A stretch of 38,950 bases of DNA from Weissella hellenica (GCF_005405545.1 NZ_BJEG01000016.1:1-38950), one strand, 5' to 3'; shown: positions 1 through 9,662, numbered from the stretch's first letter. Numbers and translations are program-made. The notes: generated from the sequence alone by a model not told the origin.

Positions 1-77
1 TTTGTCAGATTCGCAAGCTATATTTCACAAACTCTTTAAGTCAATTTCACGATTTTCACGCTGTTTGACATAGAGCC
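1..77. mobile_element. Terminal segment of an ISL3-like insertion sequence (continues left of window)
   Basis: Positions 63-77 read GTTTGACATAGAGCC; the reverse complement GGCTCTATGTCAAAC resembles terminal inverted repeats of ISL3-family elements as I recall them. The preceding bases (5-56) are a near copy of 35575-35625. Together they suggest that one end of an ISL3-like element finishes at 77 and that its transposase, if any, lies outside the window. No target duplication can be tested with one end only. A short noncoding AT-rich stretch with no recognisable gene follows to 201. Confidence 0.5.
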
Positions 78-201
78 TTTTTAATTACATTAATCACCGT
101 GTTTACTCCTTTTAAAAATTATCATTTTATTCAAAATTATAAGTACCTTTTTATGATACTTTTGCTATTATATCATGGAAAATAAATTCTTCTGCTATCT
201 A

Positions 202-237
202 AAAGGACCGTGATACTTAAATGTACCCCGGTCCTTT
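202..237 (-). terminator. Rho-independent terminator after the LtaS-like gene
   Basis: AAAGGACCG (202-210) pairs with CGGTCCTTT (229-237), a 9-bp stem. On the minus strand the stem is followed by TTTTAGA. It lies just past the stop codon at 245 and ends the acyltransferase/LtaS-like unit. Confidence 0.75.
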
Positions 238-244
238 AAATTTA

Positions 245-2218
245 TTACTTGGTAAAACTATTTTTTAAATAATGTTCACCCGAACTTAAATCATACTGTA
301 CTAATTTCAAATCGTGCAATAACGCCTTTTGTTTCTTGGTTAAATCTTTTGTTGATAACTGATTACCATTGTTATCAACAAAGCGACCACGTTGGTAATT
401 TGCAAACGCTGGCAATTCGTTCACAATTTTAGTTTGTAAAGCAAATAGTGGTGACACTTTACTATTCGTTGCCTGCAAAGCTAATGCTGGAAAATCACTT
501 GGCGAAGCATACGCACGTTCATGTTGATTAAAAGTTTGCTTGCTTTGCTGACGAGCAGCCTTATTTTGATAAATAAAGTAATCAGTTTCGTGTGAACGTT
601 CCTTTTGTTTATTCGGATCAACAAAAGTAAAGACGCCTGGCCAGTGATCACCATAGAAAATCATCGTAACTGGACGTTGCATCTTATCCAATTTAGCAAC
701 CAATTTCTTCGTTGCAACATCGGAATAATGAACACCAGTTATATACGTTTCAATTTGTTTCCGCGCTGTATCCGACAAAGTCGGCGACGTCACTTTGTAT
801 TTACTATTACCATACTCACCAGGTTCATATGGCATATGATTTTGCATCGTCATTAACTGTAAAAATTGTGAATCCTTATTTGATGACTTAGCAATCTTTT
901 TCAACAAATAACGATATGCATTTTTGTCAGCTGTATATACTGATTTACCTAAGGTACCCGCATCTGAAGATGGATACTTATACTTTTGACCATCAGTTGT
1001 ATAGAATTTTTGAATTGACATCTTCTTATATGCATCACGCCGGTTATAAAAAGTCCCAACATATGGATGAATGACTTCACGCTTATCGAATAAACCAGGT
1101 AAAGTTGGCACCTTGTTAGCAAAGGGAACTAATTGTCCATAAGGTACTACCATCTCCGGAGCATACATGCTTAGTGGAAATCCTGCAAGCGTCATATATT
1201 CAATATTAGCTGTACCACCACCGTAGCCAGACGATAACATTGTTCCTGACATGACCGCGTTCTTTTTTAATTGCTTAATATTTTTATAAACGTCTGCACC
1301 ACCAGTATATTTTAAATTTTCTACCTTATCAGGATTCGTCAATGATTCACTCAAAAGTGTAATCACGGTTTGACCAGACAAATCATTTGTTCGTGTTTTA
1401 TTAAGAACAGCAGCATACTTCTCATACTTTTGATCTATCTTAGCCATACTTTTAGCCGAATAACCAGATGGTTCACGCATAATAACCGTTGCAATATTAG
1501 AAACAAATGTCATAACTGGTCCGTTAATCATGGTATCGTCTCCAGTATTAAAACTTTGCCATTCATAACCAAAGTGTTCTAGTAATGCACGATTGCTATC
1601 CGCACTTACTAAAAACGGAGTTCCCAATAACACAATAGACATACATAGTGTCAACAACCGCTCTCCCATTTTTTGGAACATCATACCATGTACTGATTCG
1701 GCAAACCTACTAGTACGTTTTTTGAGTATACATGTTTCTAGTACTACAACTAAAATAACTAATACTAAAATGACTACCATTGCTCCAAACAATAATGTTT
1801 TATCAACCATCTGTGTTAAGCCACCAACAGCTGTAACCTCTGATAAATCACTAAATAAGATTGGTTCGTTACGTGCCTTCATCTTCATATACTCTGCAAC
1901 AAACGCCACAATTACCAATACCCAATAGGTAGCAATTCCAACGAATAAATGATTAGTTAATACGATAATAAAAATAAATAAGATCAAACTAACCAGTACT
2001 GAAAAAAATGCTTGCGGATGTTCCATGAATCGGCATGCTGCTTGGAAAGCTTGACCAATATCAGTTGTTTGATCAAAGCGACCCCAGGTTTGGAAATACA
2101 TCGCAAATTGTAGTAATACAGTTGTACAGATACTAAAAATTAATCCAATCAGCAATATTCTCATCCAACCATTAAGTGTAGGACTAGTTAATTTTAAATT
2201 TTGAAATTTCCTTTTCAC
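245..2218 (-). CDS. LtaS-like phosphoglycerol transferase (sulfatase-fold membrane enzyme)
   Basis: 657 aa. About five hydrophobic segments occupy residues 20-205, followed by a large extracellular domain of the alkaline phosphatase/sulfatase superfamily. Landmarks match lipoteichoic acid synthase relatives: a metal-ligand Glu in TLLSESLTNPD (E291), a probable catalytic Thr in GGGTANIEYM (T336), a His in MQNHMPY (H461) and FYGDHWPG (D524-H525). Family members move glycerol phosphate from phosphatidylglycerol onto lipoteichoic acid or other glycans outside the cell. The start is GTG immediately after the TAA of the upstream acyltransferase, with an AGGAG ribosome site inside that gene, so the two are probably translationally coupled. 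Whether this is the main LTA synthase or decorates another glycan cannot be told from sequence. Confidence 0.85.
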   Translation of the reverse strand: MKRKFQNLKLTSPTLNGWMRILLIGLIFSICTTVLLQFAMYFQTWGRFDQTTDIGQAFQAACRFMEHPQAFFSVLVSLILFIFIIVLTNHLFVGIATYWVLVIVAFVAEYMKMKARNEPILFSDLSEVTAVGGLTQMVDKTLLFGAMVVILVLVILVVVLETCILKKRTSRFAESVHGMMFQKMGERLLTLCMSIVLLGTPFLVSADSNRALLEHFGYEWQSFNTGDDTMINGPVMTFVSNIATVIMREPSGYSAKSMAKIDQKYEKYAAVLNKTRTNDLSGQTVITLLSESLTNPDKVENLKYTGGADVYKNIKQLKKNAVMSGTMLSSGYGGGTANIEYMTLAGFPLSMYAPEMVVPYGQLVPFANKVPTLPGLFDKREVIHPYVGTFYNRRDAYKKMSIQKFYTTDGQKYKYPSSDAGTLGKSVYTADKNAYRYLLKKIAKSSNKDSQFLQLMTMQNHMPYEPGEYGNSKYKVTSPTLSDTARKQIETYITGVHYSDVATKKLVAKLDKMQRPVTMIFYGDHWPGVFTFVDPNKQKERSHETDYFIYQNKAARQQSKQTFNQHERAYASPSDFPALALQATNSKVSPLFALQTKIVNELPAFANYQRGRFVDNNGNQLSTKDLTKKQKALLHDLKLVQYDLSSGEHYLKNSFTK

Positions 2219-3259
2219 TTATCCTATCTCCTCATCTTCAGACCAATTAAAATAGTGTTGACCAATATATTGAATCACGACTTTTACTGACAAGATAATG
2301 ATAAACACCATTAACCAAATAAATATAAGAACACCATGAGGTATTTTAATTAACGAACTAACATATCGTCCAACTGGAATTATCGAAACAACAAAGGATA
2401 GCACAGCAATGTTAACTAATTGCTTCTCTCCTAATTTAACAAACCAATAATAAAAGCGATTAATCAACATCTTATTAATATATCTTGCAGTAAAAATCAA
2501 CATATTTAATCCTAAGATTGCAGTGATCACTCCAAAAAACCAATAACGAGTTGTTGCCAAAGTTAATTCAAAAGGACCACTACCAACTGACACTAACCAA
2601 ACACTTAACAGACCCACGCAAATTGTCACCGGAGCATTAATATTTAGTGTCGAAACGGTTTTAAAAGATTTTCCTAGCAGTACATATGGTTGCATAATCA
2701 AAGCTGCGTTTAATGACCAAGGTAATTGAACTTTTGTACCTAAATAAAATCCCAATACCATCAAAATCAAACTAGTAATTATTTTAATAAACTGTACCGG
2801 AATCTTATTTACTACCAACTGAATGCAGATACTAAAAAATAATGCTAGTAAAACCCACAGTAATCCAACGCCAAAATCACGATGCCCAATTAACGTATCA
2901 GTTGGCCAACCATTACCATATAACATAGTTACTACACCAATTTTCATTGACGGAAAAGGTGTATTTATCCAACTACTTAATTGTAAGACTTGTACAATTT
3001 TATTAATAACAATAATGAGGAAACCTGTTATTATGTATGGTACTAAATAACGTTTTACAATGTGTAGTATGTTAGATTTATCCATTTTATAATTTGCATA
3101 ATAACCAGCAATAAAAAACAAAGCAGGCCACGTTAACCAAGTTAAAAAATTATATATTATTGGATGATCTTGAATCGTAATTGTTTGCATCAGAACTAAC
3201 ATAACTATAACAATACTTGCCAAAACCTTAACAATTCTATTTTTTTCAATTAATTGCAA
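2219..3259 (-). CDS. Membrane acyltransferase, acyltransferase-3 type
   Basis: 346 aa, almost entirely hydrophobic with about ten predicted membrane segments. The segment LFFIAGYYANYKM followed by a basic stretch (IVKRYLVPY) is typical of the acyltransferase-3 (OafA/WecH-like) fold, which acylates cell-surface glycans. The canonical N-terminal Arg/His pair is not obvious, so this is a divergent member. The start is TTG at 3259, supported by AAAAAGGAG seven bases upstream. It abuts the LtaS-like gene with no spacer, which suggests acylation of the same envelope polymer. The substrate is unknown. Confidence 0.72.
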   Translation of the reverse strand: MQLIEKNRIVKVLASIVIVMLVLMQTITIQDHPIIYNFLTWLTWPALFFIAGYYANYKMDKSNILHIVKRYLVPYIITGFLIIVINKIVQVLQLSSWINTPFPSMKIGVVTMLYGNGWPTDTLIGHRDFGVGLLWVLLALFFSICIQLVVNKIPVQFIKIITSLILMVLGFYLGTKVQLPWSLNAALIMQPYVLLGKSFKTVSTLNINAPVTICVGLLSVWLVSVGSGPFELTLATTRYWFFGVITAILGLNMLIFTARYINKMLINRFYYWFVKLGEKQLVNIAVLSFVVSIIPVGRYVSSLIKIPHGVLIFIWLMVFIIILSVKVVIQYIGQHYFNWSEDEEIG

Positions 3260-3418
3260 AATACTTCTCCTTTTTAAAACTTAATTGACTAAAAGTAGTA
3301 GCTAGTTAATGATGCATAATCTCTCTCCTTAGTTTCAACATATTCAGGAGTATACAATGTTATTTAAAAATAAAGCCTTAAACTATCAAGCACCTTAACA
3401 AATTCTAAATAAGTTAAT

Positions 3419-3424
3419 ATTATA
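3419..3424 (-). promoter_or_regulatory. Possible -10 box for the acyltransferase/LtaS-like unit
   Basis: A perfect TATAAT on the minus strand lies between the apt terminator and the TTG start at 3259. No good -35 box lies 16-18 bp upstream and there is no TG extension, so this is weak. The rest of 3260-3510 is AT-rich with no recognisable gene. Confidence 0.25.
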
Positions 3425-3510
3425 CGGCTTTCATTAATAAAACTTATATTTTATCCACTTTTGACGACGATTTACAAAATCATTAAATTCACTATTTATT
3501 TATAAAGAAT

Positions 3511-3540
3511 AAGAGACCCAAACAAATGTCTGAGTCTCTT
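3511..3540 (-). terminator. Terminator after apt
   Basis: AAGAGACCCA (3511-3520) pairs with TGAGTCTCTT (3531-3540) with one G-T wobble. The minus-strand exit reads ATTCTTTATA. It closes the rnz-recJ-apt unit. The arm sequence AGAGACTCA recurs in the glf terminator at 20949-20982. Confidence 0.7.
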
Positions 3541-3552
3541 TACAATATATCT

Positions 3553-4068
3553 TTAGTAACTCATCAATGACAAGATATCATAACCTTCAAGTTTTTCACG
3601 ACCATTTAAATCTTTTAACTCAATCATAAAGGCCAAACCAGCAACTATACCACCTAAAGATTCTACCAACTTAATGGCAGCAGCAATCGTTCCTCCTGTG
3701 GCCAGTAAATCATCGGTAATTAATACTTTTTCACCTGGTTTAATTGCATCTTTATGCATTTCCAATGCCGCTTCACCATACTCTAAAGTATATTTTTCAC
3801 TAACGGTTTCTCTTGGTAACTTACCAGGCTTACGTGCTAAGACAATACCAGTACCTAATTCATTAGCAACTGGTGCCCCAACTAAGAAGCCACGAGATTC
3901 AGGACCAACTACAACGTTCACATCACGCATTTTGGCAAAGTGTGTAATGCGCCGGGTTGCTTCGGCGGATGCTTTTGGATCACCCCATAATGGCGTGATG
4001 TCACGGAAGATAACACCTTTTTCAGGAAAATCCGGAATAGAGGTAATATAGTCATTCAAATCCAACAT
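3553..4068 (-). CDS. apt: Adenine phosphoribosyltransferase
   Basis: 171 aa, the usual family length. It converts adenine plus PRPP to AMP in purine salvage. The PRPP-binding signature [13 protein letters not shown] is at residues 115-127, and the N-terminal [17 protein letters not shown] is typical of Apt. The start ATG lies four bases after the recJ stop, with AGGAG inside the recJ end, so translation is probably coupled. The order rnz-recJ-apt is common in lactobacilli and relatives. Confidence 0.97.
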   Translation of the reverse strand: MLDLNDYITSIPDFPEKGVIFRDITPLWGDPKASAEATRRITHFAKMRDVNVVVGPESRGFLVGAPVANELGTGIVLARKPGKLPRETVSEKYTLEYGEAALEMHKDAIKPGEKVLITDDLLATGGTIAAAIKLVESLGGIVAGLAFMIELKDLNGREKLEGYDILSLMSY

Positions 4069-4072
4069 CTGT

Positions 4073-6379
4073 TTAGCTCTCCTGCTTACTTAAATTCATT
4101 AATAACGTTTCTAATTCAGCAGTTGTACTGTAAATTAGTTGTCGTTCAAGATCTCGCTGCACCATAAATTTTTGGAACGTCTCTGTTTCGCTTAGATTCA
4201 ACGACGCTGGATTTGGCACAGCATTTAAAATACCATTCTCGATTATAACAAATTTTGCTTCCAAAAACACCTTTAATATTAACTGTAGTGTTAATTTGTG
4301 TATTTTCAAATGATTAACAGCATTATCAAACTGCGTATTTAAATCAATATTTTTAAACGAATTAACAAATTTGAAAACTTTTGCAAAAGTTTGCTTATCC
4401 GGTACTTTTTGTAAATAAACGGGGGTTTTAACATAAAACATTGGTATCAAACGTGCTGGCACAGCATGCTGTAATAAGTCCTTTAATTGCGCTAATGATT
4501 CTGGTAAATCTACCAATACCATCGTTTGAATCCCTGCTTGCTGGCCAATATCATGCCACATCATTGCATTTGAGGGCTGTGCAATATACCCAGATAATTG
4601 CTGATAATGATTTTGATTGAAAAATACATAGGTAGCATTAGCAGCAAAAGTTTGTTTGGTTAAACGACTTGTACGCTTATCTAAAATAGCAGCACCCTGC
4701 GCAGCCATATCTTTTAACATTAATTGATAGGTTGTACTGCCGCGGAACGTATTTTGACTCATCGTTCCGATAACTTGTAACGATGAAAAATGGCCATTCA
4801 AAGCATCGACTTGCTGACCCCAACCAAAGGCAATAACTGGTAATACGCCAGCGTCTGTCTGTGCTGTAAATCGTAAATGCTTACCATCAGACATTGTCTT
4901 AACTTTATCAACTTTGTCTACATTAACGACAAATAATGGTTCAGGATTTCCCTCACCAAACGGTGCTAATACTTGTAAATTATCAAAATTTTGTTGTGTA
5001 AAATCTGATACAGTTACTTCAGCAGCAATTGGTAGTTGTGCCTTTTGCGCTGTAGCCAATGATTGTTTAGCTGCTTCATCCTTTAAAACAGACCTAATTT
5101 TTGCCAAATTATCTGTTGGTATTGTCATACCAGCAGCACTCGCATGGCCACCAAAATTTGTCATTAAACCACGATGTCCATCTAAAGCATTAAATAAATC
5201 AAAAGCTGCTACTGATCGCCCTGATCCCTTCATTTCATCATCATTTATCGTTAATACAATCGCCGGTTTATCCGTTTGTTCAACTAATTTGCTAGCAACA
5301 ATACCTAATACACCTTCGTGCCATCCTTCACCAGCCACCACTAAAACTGGATCAGCTGATAATTCTTGTGCTTGGGCCTGTGCAGCAACTGTTATATCAT
5401 TCACCAATTGCTGTCGTTTTTGATTAAGTTCATTAACATGTTCTGCTAATGGTTTGGCACTTTCATCATCATCCATCAATAACAATTGAACACCCGTTGT
5501 GGCATCTTCCAAACGTCCCAAAGAATTAAGACGTGGTGCAATTGTGAAACCAATTGTTGATGAATCAATATCCGATAATTGTGTGCCAGCCGCTGCTAAT
5601 AACGCTGATAAGCCCGGACGTGGATCTAATTTCAAATTTTCAAGACCTTGTTTTACAATGATTCGGTTTTCATCTGTCAATGACATCACATCTGCCACCG
5701 TACCCAACGCAGCTAAATCTAGCACTTCATCTGCAGGCTCTTCTAACAATGCTGAAGCAACTTTAAACGCAACACCAGCACCTGACAAACCACCAAATGG
5801 ATATTCTCCATCTGGATGACGCGGATGTACAATCGCTGTTGCTACTGGTAAATCTGCTGGCAACTCATGATGATCTGTAATAACAACATCAATCCCCTGT
5901 GACATTAGCCAAGCAATTTCAGCTTTACCTGAAACACCATTATCAACTGTAACCAATAACTGCATGCCATCAGCTGCAAGTTTTTGATAATTAGCTAAAT
6001 TAGGCCCGTAGCCATCACTAAATCGACTTGGAACAAAATAAGTCACATTAGCGCCCATCAGTTCTAAAGCCCATGTCATAATCGCCGTACTTGTCATGCC
6101 ATCAACATCATAATCACCGTAAACAACAATGCTTTCACCATTGTCAATAGCCTGAAATAAACGTTCAATCGCTTTATCCATATCATGCAATAAAAATGGA
6201 TCATATAACGCTGAAATTTCAGGGCGTAAAAAGGCATTTGCTGTTTCAACGGTATCATAGCCACGATTAACCAAAATTTTAGCAATTAATTTAGAAATAC
6301 CAAATGTTTCGCTCAGTTCATTAACCGCTTTTTGGTTTTGAATAGTTGGTTTTTCCCATTGATAACGTGAATTAATCAT
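4073..6379 (-). CDS. recJ: Single-stranded-DNA-specific exonuclease RecJ
   Basis: 768 aa. A 5'-3' exonuclease on single-stranded DNA that works in recombination and repair. The DHH-family motifs are clear: [11 protein letters not shown] around residues 87-97, DNG near 146 and DHH at 169-171. The DHHA1 motif GGHASAAG follows near residue 415, then an OB-like region and the long C-terminal extension seen in Firmicute RecJ. The ATG is preceded by AAGGAGG seven bases upstream. It lies 16 bp downstream of rnz and 4 bp upstream of apt, in one apparent operon. No key residue appears to be missing. Confidence 0.96.
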   Translation of the reverse strand: MINSRYQWEKPTIQNQKAVNELSETFGISKLIAKILVNRGYDTVETANAFLRPEISALYDPFLLHDMDKAIERLFQAIDNGESIVVYGDYDVDGMTSTAIMTWALELMGANVTYFVPSRFSDGYGPNLANYQKLAADGMQLLVTVDNGVSGKAEIAWLMSQGIDVVITDHHELPADLPVATAIVHPRHPDGEYPFGGLSGAGVAFKVASALLEEPADEVLDLAALGTVADVMSLTDENRIIVKQGLENLKLDPRPGLSALLAAAGTQLSDIDSSTIGFTIAPRLNSLGRLEDATTGVQLLLMDDDESAKPLAEHVNELNQKRQQLVNDITVAAQAQAQELSADPVLVVAGEGWHEGVLGIVASKLVEQTDKPAIVLTINDDEMKGSGRSVAAFDLFNALDGHRGLMTNFGGHASAAGMTIPTDNLAKIRSVLKDEAAKQSLATAQKAQLPIAAEVTVSDFTQQNFDNLQVLAPFGEGNPEPLFVVNVDKVDKVKTMSDGKHLRFTAQTDAGVLPVIAFGWGQQVDALNGHFSSLQVIGTMSQNTFRGSTTYQLMLKDMAAQGAAILDKRTSRLTKQTFAANATYVFFNQNHYQQLSGYIAQPSNAMMWHDIGQQAGIQTMVLVDLPESLAQLKDLLQHAVPARLIPMFYVKTPVYLQKVPDKQTFAKVFKFVNSFKNIDLNTQFDNAVNHLKIHKLTLQLILKVFLEAKFVIIENGILNAVPNPASLNLSETETFQKFMVQRDLERQLIYSTTAELETLLMNLSKQES

Positions 6380-6395
6380 GAAATGCCTCCTTGTA

Positions 6396-7376
6396 CTATA
6401 AAATAGTGTCTGCTTCAGGTAATGTCATTGGTTTTGAATTTGTCTGTTCACCAAATGGCACATCATATACATCAAAATCATTAACAACACGTATGTTTTC
6501 AAAAGTTGAACGTGCTTGATAGGCTAATTCATTTGCTGCCTTACCTGCATAACGTGCCGAAATATGCGTCAATAACAACCGTCCAACTTGTGCTTGTGCT
6601 GCTATTTTAGCTGCCTGTACGCTGGTTGTATGGTAGTGATTACGTGCTTGCTTCCCTTCACCTTTACCATATGTTGACTCATGGACCATAACGTCAGCAT
6701 TCTTTGCCAGTAATAGCGTATTATCATTCTTTCGCGTATCCCCGATGATTGCCACACAACGACCAGGTTTTGCTTCACCGATAACATCTTTACTGTAAAT
6801 AGTCCGTCCATCAGGCAACGTAATATCCTTACCTTGCTTTAGTTGACCATACAATGGACCTTCTGGTACGTGTAACTCACGCAAACGCTCTACTAATAGT
6901 TCACCTGGATGTGCGTGTTCCACAACACGATAACCAAATGATAAAATACGATGATCTAATGGCAAAGCTGTTACTGTGAATTTAGCAGTTTCTAGTACCT
7001 CACCACCTGTATCAGGTAATTCAACATAATAAATTGGATAGGTTAAATGTGTTTGTGAAACTTGTAGACTAATCTCCACAAATTGACGAATGCCCTTCGG
7101 CCCATAAATCGTTAAAGGCTCATCACCGCCTTGAAAAGAGCGTGAAGACAATAGTCCCGGTAATCCATAAATATGATCACCATGTAAATGGGTGATAAAT
7201 ATTTTTGTGATTTTGCGTGGTCGAATCGTTGATTGTAGCATTTGACGTTGCGTACCTTCACCCACATCAAATAACCAAACTTCATTAATTTCCTCAAGCA
7301 ATCGTAAAGCAATACCCGTTACATTACGAAAACGCGCTGGAGATCCAGCGCCAGTCCCTAGAAACTCAATTTGCAT
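6396..7376 (-). CDS. rnz: Ribonuclease Z (tRNA 3'-processing endonuclease)
   Basis: 326 aa. Metallo-beta-lactamase-fold nuclease that trims tRNA precursors lacking an encoded CCA. The zinc motif HLHGDH occupies residues 63-68, the positions usual for bacterial RNase Z. Further ligands include the His in LPLDHR and the Asp in IIGDTRKND; the HEST motif and the late THIS motif complete the set. The ATG is preceded by AAGGAG. It is probably first gene of rnz-recJ-apt, since a terminator separates it from the gene at 7519. Confidence 0.95.
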   Translation of the reverse strand: MQIEFLGTGAGSPARFRNVTGIALRLLEEINEVWLFDVGEGTQRQMLQSTIRPRKITKIFITHLHGDHIYGLPGLLSSRSFQGGDEPLTIYGPKGIRQFVEISLQVSQTHLTYPIYYVELPDTGGEVLETAKFTVTALPLDHRILSFGYRVVEHAHPGELLVERLRELHVPEGPLYGQLKQGKDITLPDGRTIYSKDVIGEAKPGRCVAIIGDTRKNDNTLLLAKNADVMVHESTYGKGEGKQARNHYHTTSVQAAKIAAQAQVGRLLLTHISARYAGKAANELAYQARSTFENIRVVNDFDVYDVPFGEQTNSKPMTLPEADTIL

Positions 7377-7433
7377 AATTAGGAACTCCTTATCTTTTTA
7401 AATTATTTGTGCTTATTTCTAATCGAATTTTAT

Positions 7434-7461
7434 TCAAAAAGAAAACCGCCTAAATGACGGT
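7434..7461 (-). terminator. Terminator between the 247-aa gene and rnz
   Basis: On the minus strand ACCGTC, a five-base loop ATTTA and GGCGGT form a 6-bp stem with one wobble, followed by TTTCTTTTTG. The stem is short but the U tract is good. Confidence 0.6.
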
Positions 7462-7518
7462 CTATACTAGTTATAATTCTAGCATTTTTTAACTACTTTA
7501 TACAGCAATTTAATGATG

Positions 7519-8262
7519 CTAAAACGTAATTGTTCTGACTGATGATGGCTTTACAATTTCATTATTTGCCGAATCCTTAACCGTCGCAAATTGTATATCC
7601 AGTGATGATAAATGTTTTCCCATGTGGTTAGGGACCAACACAGTTGTTGTTGTCGCTGTTGTTTCATAAGGTACAATACCCGAAGTATTCAAACGCCCAT
7701 CATTATAGATACCGCTTAATATCGACATGGTTGTGTCATCAGCGTATTTAATCGCTGTAATCCCTGGGGTAATTGCCGTTACTAGATTATTATTCGTCAC
7801 ATCATAGTTAATAACCAATGTAGTAAATTTCGTCCCCAATTTACGATCATTTAACGAACGTCTAGCTGATGATAATGAATTTTGTGTTCGTGCAGTATTT
7901 TGAATAATATTGATATTTTTAATATGATAAATCATATCGCCATTCGTAACAGTACTATCAACTTTTTTATTATCTATCCACTTTTGTTCAAGTCCTGTCT
8001 CTGTTAGTTGATACTGACCATTTTTTTTAAGTTGGCCACGTTCAACATAATTTTTATTTGCTAAATCTTTTTTAGTCGGTTGATATTCTTCATAACTATC
8101 TTGTCCCTTTTTAGCAAAAGGAAATTTGTTATGAGTCAAAGCTTCCTCTGCCATTGTTCGTACACGGGTTGGTTGTCCAGTGTTACGATATAATACTAAA
8201 ACCATAATGAGCGCAACAATCGCAATTATGGTCGTTAAAAGCCAGCCCATTCGTCTTTGCAT
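7519..8262 (-). CDS. Hypothetical membrane-anchored or secreted protein
   Basis: 247 aa. One hydrophobic segment (residues 5-25, after MQRR) acts as a signal anchor or signal peptide. No lipobox Cys is present. The rest is polar and extracytoplasmic. Its C-terminal half (FTTLVINYDVTNNN, then a Thr-rich ETTATTTTVLVPNHM stretch) has the look of an immunoglobulin-like beta-sandwich of the kind found in DUF4352/DUF5067-type secreted proteins, but I cannot assign a family. An AAGGAAGGG ribosome site precedes the ATG. It lies 15 bp downstream of the 91-aa gene, probably in the same transcript. Confidence 0.7.
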   Translation of the reverse strand: MQRRMGWLLTTIIAIVALIMVLVLYRNTGQPTRVRTMAEEALTHNKFPFAKKGQDSYEEYQPTKKDLANKNYVERGQLKKNGQYQLTETGLEQKWIDNKKVDSTVTNGDMIYHIKNINIIQNTARTQNSLSSARRSLNDRKLGTKFTTLVINYDVTNNNLVTAITPGITAIKYADDTTMSILSGIYNDGRLNTSGIVPYETTATTTTVLVPNHMGKHLSSLDIQFATVKDSANNEIVKPSSVRTITF

Positions 8263-8277
8263 ATTACCCTTCCTTAA

Positions 8278-8553
8278 TTAGGCTAACACAATAATGTTGT
8301 CTATAATACGATACCCGTATATTTTATGTAAGAATTGTTCACGATCACGAATCATTACTTCCAAATCATTTTCATCATACTGCTGCAAATCATTAATCGT
8401 TGTGATTTGCTTTGGTTCTAACGTCAAAATTAATTTATTGTCCACTTTACCTATAATTTTAACAAACACACAATCTGATGAAAATAATTGTGTTGCTAAC
8501 GGACGTTCTAAAGGCATACCAAGTAAAGAAATTTTCAAATCTCCTAAACGCAT
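8278..8553 (-). CDS. Small hypothetical protein (91 aa)
   Basis: 91 aa, cytoplasmic, no membrane segment. It has a predicted beta-rich start (KISLLGMPLE), a middle with KLILTLEPKQI and an acidic stretch QQYDENDLEVMIRDREQF. I do not recognise the family. GGAGG precedes the ATG at a good distance, and the gene sits between the dnaJ terminator and the 247-aa gene in a tight pair, which supports it being real. An overlapping plus-strand frame of similar length has no such support. Confidence 0.65.
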   Translation of the reverse strand: MRLGDLKISLLGMPLERPLATQLFSSDCVFVKIIGKVDNKLILTLEPKQITTINDLQQYDENDLEVMIRDREQFLHKIYGYRIIDNIIVLA

Positions 8554-8578
8554 CTAGTAACCTCCATTTTCCTTATCA

Positions 8579-8587
8579 ATTATGCCA
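8579..8587 (-). promoter_or_regulatory. Possible extended -10 promoter for the 91-aa/247-aa pair
   Basis: The minus strand reads TGGCATAAT, an extended -10 (TGN plus a 5/6 match), located between the dnaJ terminator and the ATG at 8553. No clear -35 box is visible because the terminator occupies that space. Confidence 0.35.
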
Positions 8588-8590
8588 TAC

Positions 8591-8624
8591 AAAAAAGCAA
8601 GTAACCTTAAACAAAGTCACTTGC
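8591..8624 (-). terminator. Terminator of the hrcA-grpE-dnaK-dnaJ operon
   Basis: On the minus strand GCAAGTGAC and GTTACTTGC form the stem, followed by TTTTTT. It lies nine bases past the dnaJ stop. Confidence 0.8.
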
Positions 8625-8632
8625 CTTTATTA

Positions 8633-9553
8633 TTAGCCGAAAAATCCTTTTTTATGTTCACCAGTCATTGCTTCGTTAAAAGCTTCAAGTGCTTTCTTTT
8701 GTTCCTTATTCAATTTCTTTGGAACATCTACATACAATGTCACAATGTGATCACCGTTGTTACCACTACGCATATGTGGCGCACCTTTACCACGTAAACG
8801 GAAATTAGTCTCAGTTGCTGTACCAGATGGGACCTTTAATTTAACATCACCATGCACTGTTTTAACTGAAATTTCACCACCTAATGTGGCTGTCGTAAAG
8901 TCAATTGGCATACGTGAATAAATCGTTGTCCCTTCACGTTCAAAATCATCCTTTGAAGGTGAAACACGGAACACAACAAACAAATCACCATAAGGTCCAC
9001 CATTAAAGCCAGCTTCACCTTGACCAGACAAACGCATTTGCTGACCATTTTCAACACCGGCTGGAACGGTAACCTTTAATTCTTTACTTTCTTGTTTACC
9101 GTCATTTGTTGCACGCGTATATGAGATTGTTGCATCCTTACCAAAAACAGCCTCTTCAAAGGTTAGATTCATTCGATATTGTAAATCTTGTCCCTTGCGT
9201 GGACGGTTAGGATCTTGGAATCCGCCACCAAACATTTGGCTAAAGATATCACCAAGGTCAGAAAAGTCACCATATTGAGCGTTGCCGCCACCGAAACCAC
9301 CAAAGCCGCCGAAACCACCTTGACCACCTGGCTGACCATCTGTTGCACCATATTGGTCATACATGGCACGTTTTTGTTCATCACCTAGTGTTTCATAGGC
9401 TTCTTGGACTTCTTTATATTTTTCTTCAGCACCTGCCTCATGATTAAGATCTGGGTGATACTTTTTTGATAATTTACGGTAAGCCTTCTTAATTTCATCT
9501 TGTGAGGCATTTTTATCAATACCTAAACGCTCATATAATTCAGTATTATTCAT
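8633..9553 (-). CDS. dnaJ: DnaJ-type co-chaperone lacking the zinc finger
   Basis: 306 aa, shorter than the roughly 370-380 aa of typical DnaJ. Order of parts: J domain (residues 1-70, with the HPD triad near 33), a Gly/Phe-rich linker (about 75-110, repeated GGFGGF), then the two C-terminal substrate-binding beta domains. The four CxxCxGxG zinc-finger repeats normally inserted after the FEEAVFG segment are absent: the sequence runs from [13 protein letters not shown] straight into [10 protein letters not shown], and there is no cysteine. This is class II (CbpA-like) architecture, yet the gene is last in the classical heat-shock operon where class I dnaJ normally sits. It stimulates DnaK ATPase and delivers substrates. 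AGGAGG precedes the ATG. Confidence 0.92.
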   Translation of the reverse strand: MNNTELYERLGIDKNASQDEIKKAYRKLSKKYHPDLNHEAGAEEKYKEVQEAYETLGDEQKRAMYDQYGATDGQPGGQGGFGGFGGFGGGNAQYGDFSDLGDIFSQMFGGGFQDPNRPRKGQDLQYRMNLTFEEAVFGKDATISYTRATNDGKQESKELKVTVPAGVENGQQMRLSGQGEAGFNGGPYGDLFVVFRVSPSKDDFEREGTTIYSRMPIDFTTATLGGEISVKTVHGDVKLKVPSGTATETNFRLRGKGAPHMRSGNNGDHIVTLYVDVPKKLNKEQKKALEAFNEAMTGEHKKGFFG

Positions 9554-9585
9554 GAGGCAAATCCTCCTAAAAATTTTAATATGTA

Positions 9586-9622
9586 TCGCAATTGTGAGCT
9601 GCTATTCTCACAATCGCGTACG
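9586..9622 (-). other. Intercistronic hairpin between dnaK and dnaJ
   Basis: ATTGTGAG and CTCACAAT form an 8-bp perfect core, extended by CGC/GCG after one A-C mismatch. There is no U tract on either strand, so it is not a standard terminator. It may protect or expose mRNA ends between the two cistrons and so set the DnaK:DnaJ ratio, or it may be a processing site. That role is inference. Confidence 0.5.
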
Positions 9623-9662
9623 GTCTGTAACGTAGGGGTGTTCAGATCGCTAAATCTTTTAA

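Noticed and set aside
1593-1928. Plus-strand open frame of 111 codons opposite the LtaS-like gene
   Set aside because: Thr/Asn-rich antisense of membrane-helix codons, no ribosome site.
3341-3382. TTGATA and TATACT boxes as a promoter for the acyltransferase
   Set aside because: The spacer is 29 bp, too long for a sigma-A promoter.
4914-5423. Plus-strand open frame of 169 codons opposite recJ
   Set aside because: It is antisense to the well-conserved middle of recJ, has no ribosome site and a Ser/Cys/Thr-rich composition typical of a shadow frame.
8294-8557. Plus-strand open frame of 87 codons opposite the 91-aa gene
   Set aside because: No ribosome site, and it would converge on the dnaJ terminator region; the minus-strand gene has GGAGG and operon context.
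9590-9620. lac-operator-like sequence (ATTGTGAG...CTCACAAT) between dnaK and dnaJ
   Set aside because: The half-sites resemble lacO, but the element is intercistronic, has an 8-base spacer unlike lacO, and no sugar genes are near. An RNA hairpin is simpler.
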